From assembly GCA_025267735.1 (NCBI GenBank), contig CM046307.1, forward strand, positions 2,899,258-2,963,257: a DNA stretch of 64,000 nucleotides, read 5' to 3'. Shown one piece after another: positions 56,809-64,000 of this stretch; the first letter of the stretch is position 1, and each line of letters begins with the position of its first letter. The position numbers were made by a program, and so were the translations under genes. Below the pieces are notes generated by a model. It saw nothing but the letters and a program-made list of their open reading frames with translations, searched no databases and was not told the DNA's origin. Source of the stretch: Mactra quadrangularis (lineage: Eukaryota > Mollusca > Bivalvia > Venerida > Mactridae).

Positions 56809-57100
56809 TTCTTTTAATTGGCGATCTTCATCAGTCTTGTATGCATTTAATGCATTTATGTGGTTTTGGTTATACAATTACTGATATGTTTGGGATGGTG
56901 CCCAATAGTCAAAATACAGCAAATTAATAGAGCGCAACTCTTAATCGCCTGAATTAGACTGAAATTTATAATTCTATTTTTCTGCAAATATTAATGCTAT
57001 CATTCGATGAGAGATTTTGAAGATTATGCTATGACCGCTATCATAGATTCTTACGATTAGGCATGGAGTTAGATATTGTTGTAGTTTGCTCCAGATGTCC

Positions 57101-58103
57101 CTCCGTGGACCTACAACATACCAGACGATAATATTGATTTATCAATCTTTCGTACATCTTTTACTAGCCCAGAAGCCTTTAAATCTGAATTCGTAAACGT
57201 TTTGGAAAAATACAAAGATTTTACACATTTATATACCGACGGCTCAAAAGATGGTAACAAAGTGGGATGCGCTGCATATGGAAATTCTTTTGTTGCAAGA
57301 ATGCGACTGCCCAACAATGCATCTATTTTTACTGCCGAAGTCAAAGCAATAGATCTAGCTTTAACGTACATATCAAGTAGTATTCATACGTATATAATTT
57401 TCTCAGATTCTCAATCTGTATTATTGGCCATAAAAAATCGTAGTTCAGACAATATTCTTATCGAAAGTATCGAATTAAAATTACATGAAATTTTAAAATC
57501 TAAAATAGTTCACCTCTGCTGGATACCAAGTCATATTGGTATACATGAAAATGAAAAAGTAGACATTTTGGCTAATGAATCTTTAAACCTTCAACCAGTA
57601 GATATCAAATTACCAGTGACTTTAAATGTTCAATCAACACGTTAATTAAGTCAAAATGGCAAACAATGTGGAACAATGCTATTTTTAATAAGTTACATGA
57701 TATAAAGCCAACCCTTGATTCATCTTCGTCAATAATATTTGCTAATCGACGAGATAAAATAGTAATTACGCGATGTAGAATTGGTCATACCAGAGTAACA
57801 CAATCATACCATCTCAAAAGAGAAGAAGCACCTCAATGTATACCATGTGACGAGCATTTCAATGTTAAACACGTTCTCATTGACTGTCAGGATCTTTAAT
57901 ACATCCGTGACAAACATTTTATGGTTAACTCACTTAAAGAATTTTATGCCATCATATGCAATACTTAACTTTTTGAAGGAAATAAATATATATGATAAAA
58001 TATAGGATTTTAAATCATTACTATCGATTGAATTAATGGTATCGTCAAATGTTTTCGGTGCGATGACCTTTTTGTGTTGGTGCGCCGTAAAACCCAAACA
58101 AAC
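57101..58103 (+). mobile_element. 5'-truncated copy of the I/jockey LINE (1,003 bp)
   Basis: Begins at the ORF2 position corresponding to P-P-W-T-Y-N before RNase H and ends with the same 3' UTR and CCCAAACAAAC tail. An 18-bp target duplication AGTTTGCTCCAGATGTCC is exact at 57083-57100 and 58104-58121. 5' truncation is the usual product of incomplete target-primed reverse transcription. Confidence 0.92.
57102..57963 (+). pseudogene. LINE ORF2 C-terminal part (RNase H), frameshifted
   Basis: The first frame carries RNase H (YTDGSKDGNKVGCAAYG, FSDSQSVLLAI, IPSHIGIHENEKVD). One lost base near 57620 shifts the frame after LPVTLNV, and the remainder (WNNAIFNKLHDIKPTLD, C..CDEHFNVKHVL) continues in another frame, with a stop at QDL. 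It also has G to E in the IHGNEK loop. It cannot encode a full ORF2. Confidence 0.88.
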
Positions 58104-58204
58104 AGTTTGCTCCAGATGTCCAAATGAAGATTCATTTCTAAGGTGAATATCTAAAATATAGATAAAAACTCCGATACGGGTCTTAAACACGACTTTTGAG
58201 TGTA

Positions 58205-58378
58205 AGAAATTGAAAACTTCCCATCGTATGAAATTGTAATAACCAAGAACTGGTTCGCAAAAAGCACTTTATGACAGCTACCTTGTGGAATATTGTATTA
58301 GAAAAAAGTATATCAAAGATTCAGACGACAAGTTTCTATCATGTCTAGACTTACTAAAACGAGTTTACAGCTGATTTT
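58205..58378 (+). pseudogene. Merlin transposase C-terminal fragment
   Basis: GAACTGGTTCGCAAAAAGCA through TTATGACAGCTACCTTGTGG to AAACGAGTTTACAGC is nearly identical to the end of the larger Merlin relic (59145-59275) but stands upstream of it. The encoded piece is YDSYLVEYCIRKKYIK-like. Confidence 0.7.
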
Positions 58379-58397
58379 ATTGTCATGTCAATTGTTT

Positions 58398-59361
58398 ACG
58401 ATAATATATACGAACTTTGTCGCAAAAAGGAGAATTTGATTAAGTGGTTGCAAGAGCAGGATTTACTTGGTAATTTTGGTGGAGATTGTGTTGTGTGAGC
58501 TGATGGAAAGGTTTCTTTAGTGTCGGACAAGAGCTACAGCTCAGATCAGCTGGTGTGGAGATGTAGCAATAGAAAGTGTAACAAAAAGACTTCTACCAGG
58601 GAAGGATCGTGGTTCTCTGGAACTCGCCTTTTCTTACAGTAGGTAGTTAAATTAACTTACTACTGCGTTTACGACCTGCCGAACGATTTCATTACCAGAG
58701 AATTGAGGATCGGCAAAGATCATACGTTGGTTGATTGGAAAAATTTCGCCAGGGAAGTCTGTCTTGACATCCTAAGACAAGACAGTGAACAGATTAGAGG
58801 GCCTGGCAACTTTGTCGAAATTGTCGAGAGCAAATTCGGCAAACGTAAGTTTCATAGAGGGAGGAGGGTAGACGGTGTGTGTGTATTTGGGGGGATAGAG
58901 GAAATCGAAGAGGTGTTTTTTTTTTATCGTCATTGACAGAAGCGCAGCAACATTAGTGCCAATTATTAGGAACTACATTTAGTCAGGTACCACCATACTG
59001 TCTGATTGTAGGCATATTCTAGGCTTCAAGAGGAAGGGCACACACATTTGACCGTAAATCATTCTATTGAATTTAAGAACCAGGAGACAGGTGCCTGCAC
59101 CAATTTGATTGAATCCACTTGGAACGCGATGAAAAGGTCGTTACCAAATACTGGTTCGCAAAAAAAACACTTTATGACAGCTACCTTGTGGAATATTGTA
59201 TTAGAAAAAAGTATATCAAAGTTTCAGACGACAAGTTTCTATCATTTCTAGACCTTATAAAACGAGTTTATCGCTGTCAACATAAAATTAAACCTCGTGT
59301 ACCACTTCAGCCAATTCAGGACTATTCATTTCATGAAAACAGTTTTGACCTGTTTGAATAG
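58398..59361 (+). pseudogene. Merlin (IS1595/ISXO2-type) transposase relic
   Basis: Successive frames give the N-terminal part (LIKWLQEQDLL, a zinc-ribbon-like WRCSNRKCNKKTS), then VEIVESKFGKRKFHRGRRVD, GVCVFGGIEE, a frameshifted TTILSD segment, HLTVNHSIEFKNQETGACTN and LIESTWNAMK, and finally a C-terminal tail to 59361. This order is that of Merlin DDE transposases. The first catalytic Asp (usual motif ..IDES..) is replaced by Val (codon GTC at 58823-58825); the SD and IES positions remain. Several stops and frameshifts add to this, so it is inactive. Merlin elements normally have 8-9-bp target duplications, which were not found. Confidence 0.8.
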
Positions 59362-60319
59362 AAAGGTAAGTGATTTTATTTAAATTTCATGATATTTTCT
59401 GTCTTTTATCGGGGGCTTCCGCCCCCTAAACCGCCGCTTTCTTACGGTCATTGTCAGTACCGACTCAATGAAGAATGGCGACGCGATATTTGTTTACATT
59501 ATTGCTAAGCTAGCAACGGACGCGCACTTGCAAAATGACGCATGCGCAGTAGGTGCGTACCGGTAAAATGCATAAGACAGATATAGATTCTACCATTCGA
59601 GCCATAATTTTGCCCCAATTCACTGACACCGTTATAATCGGTTTGTTTACAGTTTTTGAATACTGGCGGCCTATTCGGCCATACAAATATATATATCGTA
59701 ATTTCAGCCTCTGTCAATCCCATGGTACGGAATCCGCAAGTAGTTTCGGAAAAACATTTGAAACCCCGTCTTCTACAGGCACAATAGTTTCTGAATTCTT
59801 AACATACTTCAAAACGAACGTTATCTGTGCGGAGCAAAGTTGCCGATAAGTGCGATAAAGTATGGGTTTCAGTAACACCGTCTTTTACTCAGCACAGTGT
59901 TCACGTCACTCGTTGCTTCTTAGTGCGTTAGTTTGTTTTAGTACGACGAAATAACCGCTCCGTGGACTTCGACATATGGCAGTCTACTGAATTGCCAAGT
60001 GGCAAACCGTCTTCGTAGAACCTGTATGAAGTTTCAAACAAAAATCGAGTATTTAAATCAGTTCGGTAAATGTATGAACCATCGTTACGCAAGAAAAACA
60101 AAAATATGTTTGATTTTTCAAAAATGCATTATTATGTAATTAAGATTTTTTTCTATGTCGTTTTACGATTTTTTTCTTGCATGTTTGACGAAATATCTAT
60201 TTCGTTTCTTCATTAAAAAAACTAATAATCGTGCATATGAAATAATAACTTGAAAGTAACGACAAAAGATGCTTTGTTCTATTCTGCTACTTAAATATTG
60301 ATACGTATTTTTAATCAGT
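59362..60319. other. No gene identified; locally GC-richer DNA
   Basis: Includes the short inverted repeat GGGGGCTTCCGCCCCC (59410) and ATGACGCATGCGCAGTAGG (59534). The 98-codon ORF at 59553-59849 overlaps it and has no recognisable similarity; a first exon is possible but unsupported. Confidence 0.35.
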
Positions 60320-62211
60320 CAGGGCCCGGTTTCACGAAAGCTCTCATAACTTAAATAAATTTAAGATTGTCTTAAATATTTTGGCCGTAACTATGAGTAT
60401 CTTACTAATTATTTTAAGTGGATTTCACGAAGCCTTTCTTACATAAGTATAAATTTAAGGTTGATATAAGCGACCCAAACTTAAACATACTAAATTACCT
60501 TAGAGTACTACATGTCCAACGTGTTTATTGATTGACTCTATAGCGTAAACGGTTGGACTGTTGAACGTTAAACATCGATTTTGTCTGGCATAGGTTCGAA
60601 CCGTGAATGTCGATTTTTTTCACTTTTGGTTTATTTTTTATATTTTTGTCTATCATTTGTGTTTTTCTATAATGCACAATTATCTTACTTTTACTTCATT
60701 GCTGTACTTGTAGAGTTTAGTATTTTTCGAATTACAATATTGTGCATCAATAAGTGATAAATAGGTTATTAACTGTGGATAATATCAGGGTATAGATATA
60801 AGATTCACACGAAATCTCATACCTTTCGGGTCATTATCTAAGTTTAGAGACGAGCTAATTTGGATAACAAAAACTGCAAAATGCATCGCATATTATGATG
60901 CCCGTCTTTGCTAACTAAAAATAAGGTGGTATGTTTAGTTTATTACTAGTAGGTGATAAAAGAACCATTTGTTAAACATTTTGTTTACAATTTTTTGAAT
61001 GTGTGTAAATGTTCCAGACAGTTACACAAAAGCATTACTTGAATTGTAGAGCTCGGACCAGTCAGTTATTGTCCGTTTGGTCGAGTGACAACAATTCCTA
61101 CATTAAACAGATTGAAAATTGCTTAAAATGGCTTTTGACGATTGATGTCCGCCTTACAATATGCTTGACATTTTATTTCTGTCTTACAATAGATTGATTT
61201 TGCATTCAATGCTTGCCTGGACAGTGTGTTAAAATGTATAGCATGTCTTGCACGAATATGATGGTTAGAAACGTTTACATTATCTATGTTTAAAGTGGTT
61301 CGACTTTCATTACTTGCATCTGAAAATATTGAAATGTTTATAAAAAATACAATTTTTTTGTTAAAATCTACAAGCTATGAATCTTAAATAAAGACACAAC
61401 GAATTAATTTAGCATACTTAATAGGTCATGCCCCGTAAGCAAAAATGCTGAATATAGGTGTACATATTTACGCGAAAAATGCAACGAAGTCCCATTTATT
61501 GTTGTTTTCAAGTATTTAGATTAGGGGATAATGAAGGAATTGAATAAAGGTATGATTGCAATATATTATAATACGATAATAATGATAAAATACCTTTGAA
61601 TTACGATGCGATTTGGTGACGAATGTGTAATAAAATCAGAATTAATGAAATTGATAAAACTAATTAATCAATTTTCTGTTGGAATGATTGTCATCTCTAA
61701 AATCTAAGCCCAATGACGATCGGTCTAGATATTAAATAATTTATTCGTTTTAATCTGCTAGTAATACTCAACTCCATTAACACTTGAGTCTTGAAGTAGT
61801 GCAGAAACTGTCATACTCCGTCTTATACGTAAGGAGACGAATAAGTTAAACGACGAAATAAATCGTAGCAGATGAAAATCTGTAACTCTGATATATTTTA
61901 TCTTCCGATATACTTCCTAATCCGCACTAAGTGTCCCTTCGTCGAAATTCATGTCGTTTAGGGACTCTAGAGCCAGTCGAACATAAATTTAGACGCACGT
62001 TAACCATTTGTTTATATTTAAGTATTTTTACTTTCAGTTTAATCTACCCATTCACTCGATTAAATTTTCACTCATAACTTAGACTATTTAAGAACGGATT
62101 AAATTGTAAAATGTTTGTGAAACGCACTTAAACTTAAAAATGCTAAAAATAGCAAATTTAAGGTTAATCTAGAAAATTAAGATAGGATTGCGTTCGTGAA
62201 ACCGGACCCTG
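60320..62211. mobile_element. 1.9-kb inverted-repeat DNA element, non-autonomous
   Basis: The left end CAGGGCCCGGTTTCACGAAA and right end (complement CAGGGTCCGGTTTCACGAAC) form a terminal repeat. Looser similarity extends inward as repeated CTTAAAT/TTAAGTT motifs on both sides. The inside has no ORF longer than 62 codons. GTCA occurs at both edges but overlaps the repeat on the left, so the target duplication length is uncertain. The family is not identified. Confidence 0.7.
60535..60612 (+). repeat. tRNA-like segment inside the 1.9-kb element
   Basis: ATAGCGTAAACGGTTGGACT resembles an A box and TAGGTTCGAACCGTGAATG a B box, about 50 nt apart. Arm pairing is poor, so this is a decayed tRNA-like or SINE head at best. 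Confidence 0.35.
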
Positions 62212-63123
62212 GTCATTAACTCCTGAAATAATTGGAACCATGCGTTCAGATTCACCTGAAATGCTTAATCTAAAGTGAACAGTACGTACACACGTACTAG
62301 CGAGGTCATTATACTCTTTTAAACGTCACACTAAATATTTAAAGTCACTTCATGTAAAATTGTAGTAATTGACACAAAACGCGACAAATGTAATAGGTTA
62401 CGACACGCTCGGAAAAATAGAACATAATTTAAGCCGTTGAGTTCTCTGGAACTATAATTTCTTAGGTGTAATGGCAAACTAATTCTTAGCACAGATGTAT
62501 CCGCTCCATTGTGACGAGTATAATTATCTGGGTTAAATAGCTGTCGAGAAAACTCTAAAAGGAACTTGACATTAAGAAGTCAGTTAGAACGTATAAGTCA
62601 TTTATATTTGATCTGTTTCCACTCTGTGTCGAAGTGCCGTTTGCTTGTCTTTATTCTTGACCAGTGTCCCGCGTGACCAAATTTACCATAAACATGCGCA
62701 ATACTAAGCTAGGTCATACGTTCCAGTTCATAGCAATGTGTTGAGTTTCCGAGTTCTAGTGTTTCAACTATTTAATTTAAAAAAACAACAACACATTTTT
62801 CGTCATTAAAACTTTAAAAAAGAGCAGATGTTTGTGTTTTTGATCCCATTTTTATCAAGTTCAAACATTACATGAACAAATCATTGGCTTTGATAAGTTA
62901 ATATCCGACAAACATTTTTAAAGTGGTATTCAATTTGATATTAAATATACCAACAAAGTTATCTTATAATGACCAAGCTAATTAAATCGCATCATCAAAC
63001 TGAGCCTTTTAAGATTGTTTCATTAGAGTCGCTTTTTCCCTGGTAGGTATAAACATCTTGACCGGTAGTTAAACAAAATTAATTTGAAATGGCCAGAGAT
63101 AGAACATTATTTAAGTCGTTGAG
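62212..63123. other. No gene identified
   Basis: AT-rich. AGAACAT.ATTTAAG(C/T)CGTTGAG occurs at about 62419 and 63099, a short direct repeat that may bracket an old insertion. Confidence 0.35.
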
Positions 63124-63665
63124 CTAGCGAGTATATATATGGGGAAGAAAGATGACGAAAAACCAACGAATTATCTTTCGGAAACACTGGATCCAGTACG
63201 GATTCAAGAACATAAATATAATAAGATAGATTTGAGAAAGAAAAGGTTCAAACAGTGTTAGGAAAATATAATAAATTTGCCCGAGCGCTTTCGACAACAA
63301 CGTGTCTTCTTCAGGGGCTAACAAAGAATGAAAATACCGTGTTGAAATCATTGAAGCACGTACATGTATATATAGTTTTAGGATGTGTAGTCAATCTACT
63401 GTGTACATAGAAATAAAATTAAATTTAAGGTAGACCGGCTATTGTGACGTTATGAATTTACATTTGAAATTTAAGTATCATTTTTGTTAATTCCATGTGG
63501 ATAAAGAGTATTTAATCTGCGGATCCAGTATGTTTCTCGCATTTTTCGTTGTTCATCGGTCCACTTATCGTTGGCTTCGATGCAGCAAAGTACGATGTTA
63601 TTAAATGAATAATTCGCCTCATTAAAATGTGCAGCAATAGGTCTCAATATTAGCCCAGGAGACAA
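63124..63665 (-). pseudogene. Penelope-like element: GIY-YIG C-terminal fragment and 3' region
   Basis: On the minus strand the frame from 63665 to 63471 reads LRPIAAHFNEANYSFNN, then EANDKWTDEQRKMRETYWIR and RLNTLYPHGIN, the conserved second half of the GIY-YIG endonuclease of Penelope-like retroelements (HFN..H...D.....E......R..RE..WI..L.T..P.GIN). Downstream on the same strand, LLAPEEDTLLSKALGQ (63260-63310) is the kind of sequence found just 3' of that domain. RT and the first half of the endonuclease are missing, so this is a truncated relic. Confidence 0.7.
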
Positions 63666-64000
63666 TCATGAGGGGCCTTGTATCTTGCCTAAATGGGGCC
63701 CCGAAAGGGGCACATAAATAGGCACACAGTTTTAAAATTATCATCTCTATAAAAATTTAAGATGGTTATTAAAATATATGTATTATGATTTTATATGCCT
63801 AAGAAAGTATATTGTACACTCAAAAATAGCTTTTTGTCAGTTTATTTGCAGTTGAGGCCCGGCATCTGCTTTGAACTTGTCATAAGGCCCTACATTATGC
63901 ATAATGTAATAATATAATTGAATAAATAGTAAATAATTTATTTGAAATCATACAAATACATCATACTTTCTCGAAATAAGTCTTCTATAATTAATTTATG
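63666..64000. other. No gene identified
   Basis: GGGGCCTTGTATCTTGCC and GGGGCCCCGAAAGGGGC are short GC patches that may belong to an unclassified repeat. The rest to the window end is AT-rich. Confidence 0.4.

Overview
The window is eukaryotic, AT-rich, intron-era animal DNA and most likely comes from a bivalve mollusc. The evidence is indirect: tRNA-derived SINEs and a non-LTR retrotransposon share a 3' tail of the form CGGCG...TGTTG..ACGGCG(T/C)(T/A)AAACCCAAACAAAC, and there are many short foldback elements, Helitron and Merlin relics, and a Penelope-like GIY-YIG fragment. No conventional host multi-exon gene can be read with confidence. The window is a mobile-element and endogenous-virus landscape.

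Left part (1-16.6 kb): a SINE with target-site duplications, then an old tandem duplication of a unit of about 7.1 kb (copy A about 2.44-9.5 kb, copy B about 9.55-17.7 kb). An internal module of 300-450 bp recurs five times. Identity between A and B is patchy: a 1.5-kb block is almost identical while the flanks are clearly diverged.

Centre (16.7-27.3 kb), the most interesting part: a 4,982-bp A-rich insert (19537-24518) lies between two nearly identical 2.76-kb direct copies of local DNA (16777-19536 and 24519-27277). The insert starts with a 59-nt palindrome nested around GATTGGCCAATC. It carries three promoters of the same design (CCAAT boxes, CACGTG, ACTCAA, TATA, initiator), a triplicated alternative 3' exon, long leader repeats, and a large ORF with a parvovirus/densovirus NS1-type HUH nuclease and SF3 helicase. 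The helicase frame runs in-frame into the right-hand direct repeat. This looks like a young endogenous densovirus-like element whose integration duplicated the target locus. No capsid gene is visible.

Right part (27.3-64 kb): sparse ORFs, one of which resembles a P2X7-type intracellular domain, then many TE relics: SINEs, at least five foldback/MITE families, a mariner relic, a CR1-like 3' end, a full-length I/jockey-superfamily LINE with a 15-bp target duplication (48124-53307), its 5'-truncated sister (57101-58103), Merlin transposase fragments, a 1.9-kb inverted-repeat element and a Penelope-like fragment. Large stretches hold nothing I can name and are listed as such. Percentages and homology calls were judged by eye; no search was run.
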